Source of the DNA: Ianthella basta
Taxonomy: Eukaryota > Porifera > Demospongiae > Verongiida > Ianthellidae
Length of the DNA stretch: 64,000 bases
NCBI GenBank assembly: GCA_964019415.1
Contig: OZ025877.1
Coordinates: forward strand, 3,715,539-3,779,538
Reading direction: 5' to 3'
Shown: in pieces, positions 1-23,816 of the stretch
Layout of the letters: every line of letters starts with the position of its first letter
How positions within the stretch are numbered: the first letter of the stretch is position 1
The notes under the pieces: model-generated
Database searches by the model: none
What the model was told of the DNA's origin: nothing
Seen by the model: the letters and a program-made list of their open reading frames with translations, nothing else
Made by a program: the position numbers and the translations under genes

Positions 1-398
1 CGTATGTGGGGCGGAGCCCCATGCTACTTACTATACAAGCAATCATGCACTATGCAGTCTGAGTATGCTGTGTGTTATTGTTGATACAGACTACAAGATA
101 CCGGTGCATTGCTTACGTATGTATGCACTCGTACTTGTAACTACAGTTTACTTGTACATGTGTAAAGAAGGACACCTTAGCCTGTGGGCATGCTAGCCTC
201 CTCTGTAGTACTATGCCAGCTAAGCTAATGCACTGTGAGGCTACGTGTAGGGATTGGTTCCACTTTCATTCCTCAGTTGCTTTACTGTCAACCCTCTCTC
301 CTCTGATTTTCTTTCCTCCCTGCCCCCCTCCCTCCCTCCCTCTCCTGCCCTACCCTTTCTCTATCTCTTTTCATGTCCTATTCTATTCAATCTCATAG

Positions 399-492
399 GG
401 AAGACAACCCTTACTGTGAGCCATGCTTTGGCAAGTTGTTTGGAGTTGCGTGCAGTGCCTGCAACAAGCCCATCATTGGTAGAGGCCTACAG
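399..492 (+). CDS. ABLIM: ABLIM exon: end of one LIM finger, start of the last LIM domain
   Basis: The acceptor is at 397-398 and the donor GT at 493. After one split base the frame reads EDNPYCEPCFGKLFGV, then CSAC, the first zinc-ligand pair of the last LIM domain. Ending at CTACAG rather than reading on makes the spacing to the next exon match vertebrate ABLIM residue for residue. Confidence 0.8.
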
Positions 493-3400
493 GTTGGTGG
501 CCAGATCATGCATACCAAGTGTGTTTACGTCTGTGTGGTTGTCTGTATTGTTGCATGTGTGGATGTGACTGATCTGATGTACGTAACAGTATGGTATGCA
601 TGTGCAAAGGAGTGATGTTGTGGGGCGGATGTTAATGGGAACTAATGTTGTGTGTGCATTGCTTTGTAGGCTGCAAACCAGGCCTTCCACGCTGACTGTG
701 CACGATGCAGCAAGTGTGGTCACTACTTCAACGAGGATGAGGACATGTGTGTGCTAGGTGAGCAGATGTGCATACACCAGACAGCTGTAGTACAGTAGAA
801 CCTGTCTAAGACAGCCACCTGTGGGCGGCTACTCTACAGAGGTAGAATGCAATATTTTACTGCTATTTGGTGACAAAGAGTCTGGCTGTTTTAGAGAGGT
901 GGCTGCCTAATTCAGTGACCATCTTAGACAGGTTCCACTGTGCTTACTTTGTATGGTTGTTAAAAACTCTACTGTACATACATACATACATACATACATA
1001 CATACATACATACATACATACATACATACATACATACATACATACATACATACATACATACATACATACATACATACATACATACGTAGCTATTGTATGT
1101 ACGTACTTTGTCTATACATGTACACACGTACATGTACGTATGTACTCATCCTTGTGTTATATTGTTAGTATGGGTACTGGTACTCATGGTTACTTCACTC
1201 ATAAGTGATGTACAATGTGCATTACATACTCTGTACATATGGTGCATGCACAGTTGCCGCCATCACCTTGCAGGTTCTGAGGTGTGGCACTTGTCTTGTG
1301 AGCGATACCTTGCTCAAATGAAGTCAGGAGGCCCTCCTCCGAGGGACCAGTCCAGTTCGTCTCCTTCAAGAGATTATACCAGTCAAAGGAGTAGTGATAG
1401 GAGTTCAAGTGTCCCTGCGAGTAGTAGCAAAGTGGCAGTAAATGGCAGTGAAGCAAAGAAAGAGCAACAGAGTAAAGTCTCTTCAGCCTCGCCTAAGTCT
1501 GATAAGCCAAAACCCTCGGACTCTCCACTTGGTAAATTTGCAAGATCAGATACATGTACGTGAGCCCTTGCCTTGTCCGTGACTGGAATGGTTACGTACT
1601 TCACCGTAGAGTTATGGGAGTGTAATGCTACGTATAGCAATGGATACTAATGTTATCTGTTCATATTCATCATTTCCATTTTTGTGCAGATTCAGTTTCT
1701 GAGGCCATCAAAGTTTTCTCAAAAAGCAGTGAACAGGTAATTTTTGTGAATATGTCAGCAACAGATGAGGGATGTGTAGATAGTGTGTGCATGCAGAGTG
1801 CTCCAACGGTGGAATTTATTTTCTGTACCATGTGTGTGTGGCTTTGGGCAGGCATTTTGTAATTGCCCGCATGAGAATGTGCAGGAGCTGTTTCTTCCTT
1901 TACTGCAGAAGGACATTCCCAATGGTTCACCGTCGCTTATTCGCAGTACATCTGCCAAACAACGTAAGACTGCATAATGAATATCATGTACATAGTGCCT
2001 GTGGACATGCCTTGCTTTGACACTATGTACGCTGTTGCTTACTTTTGACATGTACATACACTGTACGTACATACGTGAGTGGTGAATCAACAAAAGGAGA
2101 ATGGAAGATGAACCACAACTATTACTTTACCCTGCTCCACTCTGTAATGGCCCTCTTCCTTGAACTCTTTAAGTTTGCGCTGGTGTCTTTTTATAATGAC
2201 AGAGTAGCCAATGTGCAGTATAGAAGGGCAGTCAGGTAGCCCAGCAGTGATGGCTGCACTGTATGCCATGTTGGACACAGTATGCTCAGTCCAGCACACT
2301 TCCCTGCCCTACCAATTCCACCATGCATCCAACTACGTGTACCTGCACATGTTGTCATACACAACATCTATGTTTATTTAATGCTGTGGTCAGTAGCAGC
2401 ATGTTCTGTATTGCAGTGTACTGATTAGCTGTCATTAGTTCCTCCACCAGCTGTGACACTATAGAGTGTCACTGTGATGTACATGCACACTCATACGTAC
2501 AGTGTATACAATATGTTTCATCCTTGCTCCTTCACAGGTTCAGACTCTCAGTCCAGCAGTGACACTCAGTCAGGTGACAACAGCACAAGCAAGGCTAGTG
2601 CAGAGCCTGCAGTGGTAAGAAGCAGCACACACACGTAGACTGTCTTGTGCGTGTACATACATACACATGCACACTCGTGCATGTCTCTTGCCACTGTCAC
2701 ACATTTTATTCACTGGAACCAATAAGAACCTCTCATTTGTATCCCTTTGTTAGCGCTTTTATTCACAGCATACAGTATACATATGTGAAAGCTTAGTCCA
2801 TATTTGCCACCGAAGTCAATAGTGTGTGTTTGCTCTGTAAGCTTTTGTGTAAACTTCAACCATTCTAAACAACCTTCTTCTGGTCAGGTGGATTGCCACT
2901 GCTCTGACTTGAATTGTGACAAGCTATTATCATCATCAATGTATGGCTTAAGCCATCTTCCGCCGTTTTCATAACATGTGTGTTGACCATAGTAACTGCG
3001 TAGCAGTACGTGATGCTATTGCAACTATCGTAATTTTGTTGACTAAAGTCGACAATGGTCATAAGCTGATTGCATAATTTTGTCTACTATAGTCGACTAC
3101 GGTTGGCAATGGGTTAAACAGCAGTGTATGGTCTACAGTTTCACAATTTCATGCATGTACTTGAGATCTGTTTTAAAATCAGCATAAACGTTTCAAAACG
3201 AGAGCTGTGTTACTGTGTGACCGTGGTGCCAGGTACACCAATTGATAAGTGGCTACCAGTCTTTTAGTGCAACATCTACTGACGAAGCAACATGACCACA
3301 TTCTCTTACACATAGCGAATGTGTTGTACGCCTGTTGGCACACTCATGTAACTCTTACAGTACGTGCACTGCCTCTGTGTTTCTGTTGTATGTTGTACAG

Positions 3401-4267
3401 ATATATCCCCTGGAGCTGCTGCAGACCAAAGGGGGAACTAACAAACTGCCCAAAGGAGCAGACAGAGCCAGATTGGAGGTGAGCGGCTTGTTGGGTGGGA
3501 TGCAATGGCTAATTGATGTACATACTGTATGTGTACACACAAATGTGTACTTGTATGTACAGTATGTGATAATATAGTGTTTACGTTTTGTTACAAAAAT
3601 GCTGGAAAAAAGGTGCGTCTTGTCTCACAGAACAGAAGAGAATGATGAATAAAATGATACGGAACGGTAGCATTATCATTGCACAACTTCTTCGGAACGA
3701 TTCGGCAGGTGAATAAAATGATTGAGAGATGAATTCATGGCAAAAATGATAGCGAGACAGTTCATATGTTGGCCCATATGTTTGGAGTGCAGAATTCACT
3801 GCCTCTTATAACTGCTGTACTCGGTCACTTGTCTAATACTACGAATCTGCGCCAAACAGTTTCCACTGCTTCTATATAAATCGCTCCGTACGTCCTCAAA
3901 TCGTTTCGTTCTGAAACCGTTCCGACACTTATGTTCGTTTTGCGTACGTTAGAATCGTTTTCTTCTCCAAAAGAAAACGGAAGGGGACCGAACAGAACGG
4001 AATAGAGAATGGTGTAATAAACGGAACAGAACAAAACGAAACAAAACGAAACGAAACATTAACATCATATTGTCACTTACTGTATATGTTACATGACAAC
4101 ACTCCATTATTTGTGTGGCAAGATCAGACTTCTAACTGCCCTTTCAACTGTAGCAACATCTCAGTGATGAAGACTTCCAAATTGCCTTTAGCATGAGTCG
4201 TGATACTTTCAAGGCATTGCCCAAGTGGAAGAAGATTGAACTGAAGAAGAAAGCCCACTTGTTCTGA
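399..4267 (+). CDS. ABLIM: Actin-binding LIM protein (ABLIM/UNC-115 family), 3' part of gene, 8 coding exons
   Basis: Actin-binding LIM proteins link actin filaments to signalling through N-terminal LIM zinc fingers and a C-terminal villin headpiece. Eight exons with GT-AG borders join in frame: 399-492, 670-757, 1274-1531, 1690-1736, 1909-1963, 2538-2614, 3401-3478 and 4154-4267. The first three complete one LIM finger and open another (YCEPC, CSAC, FHADCARCSKC, VWHLSC). The middle exons form a Ser/Pro-rich linker, usual for the family. The last two give a IYPLELL stretch and DRARLEQHLSDEDF, then the headpiece core ending KKKAHLF with the stop at once after Phe, exactly where vertebrate ABLIM proteins end. 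The gene is 5' incomplete: earlier LIM exons lie left of the window. The linker is shorter than in vertebrates, and an alternative donor at 1556 would lengthen exon 3. Dematin also has a headpiece but lacks LIM domains, so ABLIM is preferred. Confidence 0.9.
670..757 (+). CDS. ABLIM: ABLIM exon: core of last LIM domain
   Basis: It encodes AANQAFHADCARCSKCGHYF, with His and Cys ligands in LIM spacing, followed by an acidic stretch. The phase-0 start joins exon 399-492 and the exon leaves one base for the next. Confidence 0.85.
793..940. mobile_element. MITE-like inverted-repeat element in ABLIM intron
   Basis: The ends CAGTAGAACCTGTCTAAGA and TCTTAGACAGGTTCCACTG are near-perfect inverted repeats of 19 bases, 148 bp apart. 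TA precedes the left end and TG follows the right, so a TA duplication with one change is possible. A relative lies at about 59647-59806. Confidence 0.7.
975..1085. repeat. (CATA)n microsatellite
   Basis: About 27 tandem CATA units in an ABLIM intron, almost without interruption. Confidence 0.97.
1274..1531 (+). CDS. ABLIM: ABLIM exon: last LIM zinc ligands and Ser-rich linker
   Basis: It starts SEVWHLSCERY, whose HLSC supplies the last visible ligand pair of the LIM domain, then becomes low-complexity Ser/Pro/Lys sequence. Two donors are possible, GTAAAT at 1532 and GTACGT at 1556; both keep frame with the next exon. Confidence 0.75.
1690..2614 (+). CDS. ABLIM: ABLIM linker exons 1690-1736, 1909-1963 and 2538-2614
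   Basis: Three small exons with good borders and continuous phase. The first reads SVSEAIKVFSKSSEQ, resembling the Ser-Glu-Asp ... FSKF stretch after the LIM domains of vertebrate ABLIM. The second reads KDIPNGSPSLIRSTSAKQ and the third is Ser/Asp/Gln-rich. The introns hold nothing else recognisable. Confidence 0.65.
3401..3478 (+). CDS. ABLIM: ABLIM exon: pre-headpiece segment
   Basis: It encodes IYPLELLQTKGGTNKLPKGA then DRARLE. It matches the conserved FPYE.L ... DRTRLE segment just before the headpiece in ABLIM and dematin. Phase 0 at both ends. Confidence 0.9.
3578..4062. mobile_element. Possible degenerate DNA element in last ABLIM intron
   Basis: The segment differs in composition from the intron around it, has many CG dinucleotides, starts GTTTACGTTTTGTTAC and ends in AACGAAAC-type repeats that are weakly inverted relative to the start. 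No coding potential was recognised and the boundaries are approximate. Confidence 0.35.
4154..4267 (+). CDS. ABLIM: ABLIM terminal exon: villin headpiece
   Basis: It encodes the ~36-residue headpiece: LSDEDF, FSMSRDTFKALPKWKK, then LKKKAHLF and TGA at 4265-4267. The Phe residues of the hydrophobic core, the Leu-Pro-x-Trp-Lys turn and the KKKA.LF F-actin-binding tail are all present. Confidence 0.95.
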   Translation, partial: QHLSDEDFQIAFSMSRDTFKALPKWKKIELKKKAHLF

Positions 4268-5075
4268 GGCCCTGTAGGTCTGTATGGCAAGACAGCACCA
4301 CATTTTATATGCACTTCCATAGTATTTTATTGTATACCTGTACATGTGTACAGTATAGCATACACTATTAGTTTATATACAATGTACAGTAGTAGTGTCA
4401 GTTGTAAAGCTGGCATGATGTGTACATGTGGTTTTGCAATGCACACCAATTGTTAGTCAAGCTATTAGTCCAAGTACTCCTCTCAATCATGATCATTTCT
4501 ACCTTTTTAGAGAAGCCAGCAACTTGTATTCATGTTATATGCAATCTTATATCATTTGTATGAGTCCATCCACTTCACTGTAAATGTGCTGAATTTCTTC
4601 ATAGACGATAGTGCTATTCTGCCACACAAGCCCTTGTACTACATACACTCTGATAAGCAAATCTCAAGGGATGGCTGTAATGTTATCATGTACATTCATG
4701 TATGTTCTAGCAAAGATGTGAAGTTAGTCAGATTCCTCGGTCGGTCACACTGCAGCGGCCTTGCATGACTGTGCTTATACATATTTTAGGCAATGTTTAT
4801 GTACTTCTGTGTGACCCAGTGGTTTTCATTTGTCACTGCCAAAGCTGCTTGCATGCTGCTGTTTTCACTCTTAATTGATACATGTATTTTATAGAGAGTT
4901 TGTCATTATATATAATACAGTCAGCATATGTACACACATTACCATAATTACGTATATGTACTTGTACTTAGGTATACATTGTTGTAAGCTGAAGTAGGGT
5001 GTTTTGCCGAATGCAGCCAATGTTTGATGCCAGAGCATTGTGTAATTGCACTTAATTTTAACACAAAGCAGGACA
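4268..5075 (+). other. 3' UTR and downstream flank of ABLIM, master copy of a triplicated segment
   Basis: No ORF of interest. It shares long, gapped similarity (TTTTATTGTATAC, ACAATGTACAGTAGTAGTG, TCTCAATCATGAT, AACTTGTATTCATGTTA and others in order) with 7515-8230 and 23817-24520. This copy is preceded by an intact headpiece exon, so it is probably the ancestral one. Confidence 0.7.
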
Positions 5076-5944
5076 GCTTAAGTATTTAACTTGATCGATC
5101 CTGTACAGTGCACACAAGTACCGTATACTAGATGGTTTCATGCTAGCTACATTCTTACAATTGAGCCGGAGAGCATGATGATGTTCATCTCTCCATGCTG
5201 TGTGTTACAGCTACATTTATGGCTATTTTGCTACTGCCTTTGTACATTAACAGTAGCAGAATATATTCATACCGTGTGGTAATCAAGTATAGGAAAATTG
5301 AAAATAGACAGTTTTGCTACTTCCCTTCCTGGAAATCTGTATTATAATACTTGGAATTATTCATTGTTGCTGTACTGATCTATACAGAAATGTGGAAATA
5401 TTCATTGTCAGGTTTAATGAATTCTGAGGTGTTAGTCTAACAGGGACTATTAGAATAGGTACCCTTCTAAATGTTAGCCAGCTTGCTGACCTGCAGCTGG
5501 TGAAAATGCAAGAGTTGCTTTCTCGCCATGCAACTGCCGTTGGGGACTCTGAGTACCCTGTGTGTTCTCCTTTCACTGCAAGTAGTGGCTGCTGCCCCAA
5601 GTAGGTTCCATAATTCCTGTTTGTTGTGGATATATAATTATACGTAGTTGTGGTCAGCCTGTGCATACACTGTGCAATGTTATCTGAGTACTCTAGACCT
5701 TAGCATACTAGAAAAAATAATTTTCTACAAAAATAGTAAAATGTCTTAAGGTGATGGGGTTAGGGTGGGGTCACGCATGCACAGAGAGAGCTTATGAGGA
5801 GTGACCTGTAAATTACGTAAATTACACGAAATGTATGCGCGCATGCATCATAGAGAGTAATCTCACCAAGTATGGGTCTGTCTTGTACGGCAGTTCATGT
5901 GACCGTATTCTCGGCGTTACATTCAGAGATCTAGAGGGCCCGCC
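5076..5944. other. Intergenic, nothing recognised
   Basis: Short ORFs in several frames lack codon bias and known motifs. No RNA gene or repeat was seen. Confidence 0.5.
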
Positions 5945-6236
5945 TCTGTAGTCGCCTTCATCCCACTGCCGCGCCCTGCCGTAGTCGCCTTCATCCCACC
6001 GTCGCGCCCTGCCGTAGTCGCCCACATCCCACCGTCGCGCCCGGCCTGCCGTAGTCGCCCACATCCCACCGTCGCGCCCTGCCATAGTCGCCCACATCCC
6101 ACCGTCGCGCCCTGCCGTAGTCGCCTTCATCCCACCGTCGCGCCCTACGGTACTCGCCTTCATCCCAGTCGCGCTCATTTCGCTTTCCCCTTCTGAATTG
6201 GCGTTCATCCCCTTCTTCCCTCCTCCACCGATCCAT
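5822..6236 (-). pseudogene. Possible Arg/Asp/Gly-rich repeat protein exon, frame broken
   Basis: From ATG at 6236 the minus strand reads MDRWRREEGDERQFRRGKRN, then ERDWDEGEY and several RARRWDxGDYG repeats. The 4-bp longer unit near 6043 shifts frame. Beyond it the RARRWDxGDYG frame resumes in the +1 register and stays open, through RGGPSRSLNV, to a stop at about 5822. The same peptide frame is kept on both sides of the indel, which fits former coding sequence but could be chance in an array with a period divisible by three. No family recognised. Confidence 0.3.
5945..6175. repeat. 33-bp minisatellite, about 7 units
   Basis: Unit approximately GTAGTCGCCYWCATCCCACC plus GTCGCGCCCTGCC. It is GC-rich and unlike its surroundings. 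One unit is 4 bp longer (around 6040-6047). On the minus strand each 33-nt unit reads as an 11-residue Arg/Trp/Asp/Gly motif, RARRWDEGDYG. Confidence 0.93.
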
Positions 6237-6253
6237 CTAGCCTCGCTGCACAA

Positions 6254-7394
6254 AGGAGATCATGTACCCTGGGCGTTCCACCATCTTTGCGTTTTCCTTA
6301 TATGGCAGTGCTAAGCGCTACGCAGTGGTGTATCACGTGCACCAAACAGGTATTATTATACATGAAAATAACGTAATCGGCAGTCTGGGGAATGGTGGTA
6401 GACTACGGTATGTGGAAGAAACAAGTTACTGTACTGCAGGCACGGATTATGATGTGCATGGCCATTGTTAGACACTCCTGGGGTACTGCAGAACTGCAGG
6501 AATGCATTACAAATTGTATTTTGTGTGGTGGTCAGGACCCCATCTAGTCTGGCGCTATACCCAACTTCTCATTTCACACAGGGGAGAAGTAGGGTCTAGT
6601 ATTTTCACTGTTTTGGCTGACAGTGGAGTCATGCGTCATCACGCACGTGAGAATGCGGTATGCTCCAAATACTTTATTCATGTGATTGAGTGCATGTAGA
6701 GCATAAATGTCATTCGAGACTAGAAACCGTGAAACGACTGTATGAAATGTGCAAAGTATCATACATGTCAGTGATTGTGGTCATAGCTGTCTATCTGCTA
6801 GCCCCTACATCTCATTAACGTGCTAGTGAGAAGTAGGGGCTAGCAGCTATACTAGCATAATTATGCCATGCTACAAGTTGATGACCTTTTCTTCACTGTA
6901 CTGACAAAATGCACGTGCAGCTGCATGTTCTCATGCCACAGTAAGGTGATGCATACACCAAACATGACACAGACAGAGAGTCTGTAGTGCAGAGGAGTCT
7001 TCACAACACAGTATCACAATAACAGCTTACATGCAATGCAGGGAATTGTATGTGTCAGACAACAGTTGAAGTTTAACCACAATGCGGTTAAACAACAGTA
7101 ACAACCGTTCCAGAAGAGTCCCCCTCCCTCCCACCCTTTAGCAGTGTCATGCATATTTTGGGAGCAATGGGTCTTTGTAGCTAGCGGGATCATGGTATAG
7201 CCGCATGTTGGACCCCAGGGTTCCCGCCGGCAGTCCTCGACGTTGGGCTACGGCAACTATTCCCCATTGCCACCATTCCGGAAAAGGTAAGTTACCAGCA
7301 CGGTTTTTGCATTGTCCGGCTCACCAGTTGGTTGTTGGTAGATGCTATTAGGTTGTGCCTTGTACTTTGGTAGCAGTTAGGTAGAGTATTTGCT
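6254..7394. other. Intergenic with a short hairpin at 6797-6844
   Basis: No gene recognised. At 6797-6815 and 6826-6844 a 19-base stem (TGCTAGCCCCTACATCTCA, 18 of 19 paired) with a 10-base loop is visible. A partial relative, GTAGGGGCTAGC, occurs near 14809-14820. Confidence 0.55.
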
Positions 7395-7514
7395 TAGCAA
7401 CATCTCAGTGATGAAGACTTCCAAGTTGCGCCTTTAGCATGAGTCGTGATACTTTCAAGGCATTGCCCAAGTGGAAGAAGATTGAACTGAAGAAGAGAGT
7501 GCAATTGTTTTGAG
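7395..7514 (+). pseudogene. Frameshifted copy of the ABLIM headpiece exon
   Basis: It matches 4154-4267 almost base for base (AGCAACATCTCAGTGATGAA, GGCATTGCCCAAGTGGAAGA), but two extra bases after CTTCCAAGTTG change the frame and give TGA within five codons (GTT GCG CCT TTA GCA TGA). Similarity starts near the acceptor of the source exon; the preceding ABLIM exon is absent. The match continues into 3' UTR sequence, so it is a genomic segment copy rather than a spliced retrocopy. Confidence 0.9.
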
Positions 7515-8230
7515 ACCACACATTAGGTCTATATGCAAGACAGCACCACATTTATATATGCACTCCCATATATAGTATTTTATTGTATACATTTACATGT
7601 GTACAGTATAGCATACACTATTAGTTTATATACAATGTACAGTAGTAGTGTGTCAGTTGTAAAGCTGACATGATGCGTACATGTGGTTTTGCAATGCACA
7701 CCCATTGTTATTCAAGATATTTAGCCCAAGTACTCCTCTCAATCATGATCATTTCTACCTTTTTGGAGAAGCCAGCAACTTGTATTCATGTTATGCAATC
7801 TTATATCATTTGTATGAGTCCATCCACTTAACTGTAATGGTGCTGAATATTATAGCACACTGTGCCATGTGTGAACTTAACTATATCTTGTATTGCCTTT
7901 ATTGTTGAAAGCAGTGTTTATATATATTGTATGTTATGGTTATAAGAGATGGTAGCAGTTTCCCCAGCTACCAGCAGCCCTGCATATGCTTACTATATAT
8001 GGGCATTGTGTACAGCTCTGAAGTATGTGACCCTGTGGTTTTCACTTGTCACTGCCATAGCTTCATAACATGATTAGTGGATGCATCTTGCTGTTTTCGT
8101 TAAGAGCGTAATTGGAGAGTTAGACAGTACAGTTATCAAATAAATGCACGTTGATATGATATTGGCCAAAGTGGAAAGTTTGCGCCAATTGCAGCCAGTG
8201 CAAGTGTGTTATAAGGCACTGCACAAATAT
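7515..8230 (+). repeat. Second copy of ABLIM 3' UTR/flank
   Basis: Colinear with 4268-5075 with small indels: shared GTGTACAGTATAGCATACAC, TTTATATACAATGTACAGTA, ATCATTTGTATGAGTCCATC and others. No ORF. Confidence 0.88.
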
Positions 8231-9215
<985 letters not shown>

Positions 9216-9610
9216 CACAGAATACTTGTTGTCACCGTCAATTTGTATAGCTACCTACTGCTGAGGCCATACAATAAAATAGATTCATGTATGGGTGATC
9301 GAAGCGAAGTGCGTATTATAGTTTATGCATGCATGCAGGTTACCTGGGGTCACTAAAATATTTATTCCGTATAGCAGCTATATAACTATATTCTGCACCT
9401 CTGTGATCAGTCAGTAAGAAATCGGCGCTCTTCTGACTGTAACAGCTGTATATTCCAGGGGAATCTTCCGTGAAGTGAGTGAATTGGTCTGCGATGCGCA
9501 TATGGCTAACTCAGATTTCAGAGACCTCTGTAGCTAAAAACGGAGGAAACGTGTTGTCACTACTGTCATCAATTTCTATACCCACTGCAGACTGGTATAT
9601 TCCGTAGGCG

Positions 9611-21788
<12,178 letters not shown>

Positions 21789-22474
21789 GGTACTGGAAGT
21801 AAATGAGGGAGCAGAAGCGTATGTCTTTAAAGTTTTAAGCTATGTATCTTATACTTCATGATACTTCAGTAGAGTGTGTCATCCTATAGGCCTTGCACTT
21901 TTGTATGCTCCTTCTGCCTTTAGCTGGGTTTGTTTAAGATTAGTACTAGCTATATATAACTGAGTTAACTGGAAGCATAACAATAGATACATTGATTAAG
22001 TTATGTGTTTGTGTGATTGCATTTCGAACAGAGACTTTGCATATAAGTATTGTTGGTATAATGGACGTTAACTAATGTGCACCCACAAAGATACACTGGC
22101 TCTCTGACTATGCACCTGAACTGAGAACGGTTGAATGAAAGGAATTAAAGGATCTGGAAGCATAAGAAAATTGTGACATTTTACTAGCAAACATTCTCTG
22201 TCTATATTGATCTAGTATGTTTTGTGTGTGTGTGTGCCTGTGTAATTAGTGTTTATGCGCCATGCTGACTGCTTGAAAAGGTGTGACACAAAATATTACA
22301 AACTAGTGCAGAATTCAGGAAAGTAGTAAAGTGTTGGAAAGTATTTAATGCATTTATTACCCCACAATCAATCTTGAACAATCAGCCAATCAATGATTGA
22401 TTGATTGATTGATTAAAAAGTAAATGAAGCATTATTCAAACTACAAGGATTCCTTTAAACTGCATACTCATGAT
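21789..22474. other. Region after gene A, nothing recognised
   Basis: A short (TGAT)n tract lies near 22390-22415. No gene seen. Confidence 0.5.
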
Positions 22475-22605
22475 TGCACTGAGGTACACTCCCACTTCAC
22501 TGTCCATTGGACTGCTAGTTTCTACTGTTTGATCCTTGTAGAGAGTAGCCTACATCACAGGTGTAGGTCACTACAGAGTGCTAGGTTGTATAAAAGAGTG
22601 ACTGT
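22475..22605 (-). pseudogene. Decayed antisense sushi exon
   Basis: On the minus strand the frame reads VVTYTCDVGYSLQGSNSRN, then QSNGQ, a stop where Trp is expected, and SGSVPQCN. This aligns with the sushi exons of genes A and C. Three in-register stops are present, one near the start, one replacing a Cys codon region and one at the Trp of NGQW. Confidence 0.8.
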
Positions 22606-22727
22606 GTAGACCATATGCATGAGGTTCACAGTACGTAGATCTGTATAAATGAAGTGAGGGCTTCTCAGCTGGCTCAGTCATCAGAAAGGGTTGTTCTCTA
22701 ATACCAGCTTCACAACAGGGTTGAAAA

Positions 22728-22774
22728 CCTTGCCGACGTTTCGACCAGATGCTCTGGTCTTCTTCAGGGCGAAG
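22728..22774 (-). ncRNA. Hammerhead-like motif, left terminal repeat of the Penelope element
   Basis: Reverse complement of the motif at 10057-10099: CCTGAAGA, stem GACCAGA/TCTGGTC, GAAACGTC. Sense matches the element's coding strand. Confidence 0.5.
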
Positions 22775-22844
22775 ATAGGCTAGCGCAAGCACGGATCATA
22801 TTTATAGCCTAGCATCTCATCATGCGCTGTCACCGGAAGCCACA

Positions 22845-23562
22845 TCAAGGGGTGTCACCAGAAGTTGCGGGATTTGCCTTCCTCAAGGCGGCCATCCAAC
22901 ATCCAGGCAGCTCCAGCCCACCATCCCTGTTGAGGGAGGGGTGGTTCAGCCTGATGTGGATTGCCTCCTTGAGCATCAGTTCTTTGGAGGTCCTGGCTTG
23001 GTCGATCACTGTTGTCTCCTCCCATTTGATTGGATGGTGGTTCTCCCACGCATGTTCTGCAAGGGCTGACTTCTCCAGTGTCCCCTTCTGACAGGCATCT
23101 CGGTGCTCTTTCATTCTTGTCTCGAGCCTCCTCAGTGTCTCCCCAATGTAGATCTCGCCACAGCTGCATGGGACTTGATACACCACCTTGGACTTCTTCT
23201 CCAGCGCCAGTGTGTCCTTCACCTTGCATAGCATGGAACGTAGAGACAGTCCAGACCTGAAGACAACCTTCATGCCAAACTTCTTACAGACCCGTCTGAT
23301 GTCCTCACTGACTCCTTCCGTGTAGGGAAGCATCACCAGTGGGGGTCTGCGTCCCTCCTCCGGCAGTGGCTCCTCAGTGTTCTCCACATCTCGCCTGGAA
23401 GGAAAGGATGAGGAGCGGATGAAGTTACTGGGGTAACCGTTCTGTCTCAGCACCTCGGTGAGGTGGCACTCTTCCTTCTGTAAGTCCTCCTGCCTGGTGG
23501 TGATGCTCCTTGCTCTGTCGTACAGACATCTGACCAGCCCTCTTTTGACGTGAGATGGATGG
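22845..23562 (-). CDS. Penelope polyprotein fragment: RT C-terminal linker and GIY-YIG endonuclease
   Basis: About 238 residues without an internal stop; the start is cut off by the 5' truncation. HPSHVKRGLVRCLYDRA opens the linker after the lost RT core. VVYQVPCSCGEIYIGET carries the GIY-YIG-type strand pair, followed by RRLETRMKEHRDAC, ALAEHAWENHHPI and a conserved Glu (LMLKEAIHIRL), in the order and spacing of Penelope endonucleases. These elements use this domain to nick target DNA. The reading frame looks intact, but no reverse transcriptase remains, so the copy is not autonomous. Confidence 0.92.
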
Positions 23563-23672
23563 ACATACAGTCTGAAACATATTGAACGTTATTGCTGAAA
23601 AGCAGTGATATTTCTGTTATGTTATCATGCCTGTTCTAGCCAACTTGTAATGTGCAACGAATTCAGAGTTAG
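23563..23672. repeat. 110-bp perfect duplicate, filler copy inside the Penelope insertion
   Basis: Identical over all 110 bases to 24163-24272, exactly 600 bp downstream. The source lies in the third ABLIM 3' UTR copy. Confidence 0.97.
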
Positions 23673-23713
23673 ATGCTAGGCTATAAATATGATCCGTGCT
23701 TGCGCTAGCCTAT

Positions 23714-23760
23714 CTTCGCCCTGAAGAAGACCAGAGCATCTGGTCGAAACGTCGGCAAGG
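23714..23760 (+). ncRNA. Hammerhead-like motif, inverted right arm of the Penelope element
   Basis: Same 47-base motif as 22728-22774 on the opposite strand. Stem I can pair CTTCGCC with GGCAAGG with one mismatch and one G-U. Confidence 0.5.
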
Positions 23761-23816
23761 TTTTCAACCCTGTTGTGAAGCTGGTACTAGAGAACAACCC
23801 TTTCTAGATCTGTATA

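Larger units (their letters stand above)
22636..23816 (-). mobile_element. Truncated Penelope-like retroelement with 12-bp target duplication
   Basis: Bounded by TAGATCTGTATA at 22636-22647 and 23805-23816. The terminal repeat at about 22652-22815 recurs inverted at 23673-23804. Between them is the C-terminal part of a Penelope polyprotein (22845-23562, minus) and, next to the right arm, a 110-bp block copied from the host flank (23563-23672). The right arm stops at the same AAAGGG position as in the 10-kb insertion. The element lies inside the third ABLIM-tail copy. Confidence 0.9.

Noticed and set aside
254..568. ORFs overlapping the first ABLIM exon
   Set aside because: They are other frames or intron read-through around exon 399-492.
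7204..7287. Possible exon with GTAAGT donor upstream of the headpiece pseudo-exon
   Set aside because: An ATG-led frame reaches a good donor, but all three frames look equally plausible and nothing links it to ABLIM.
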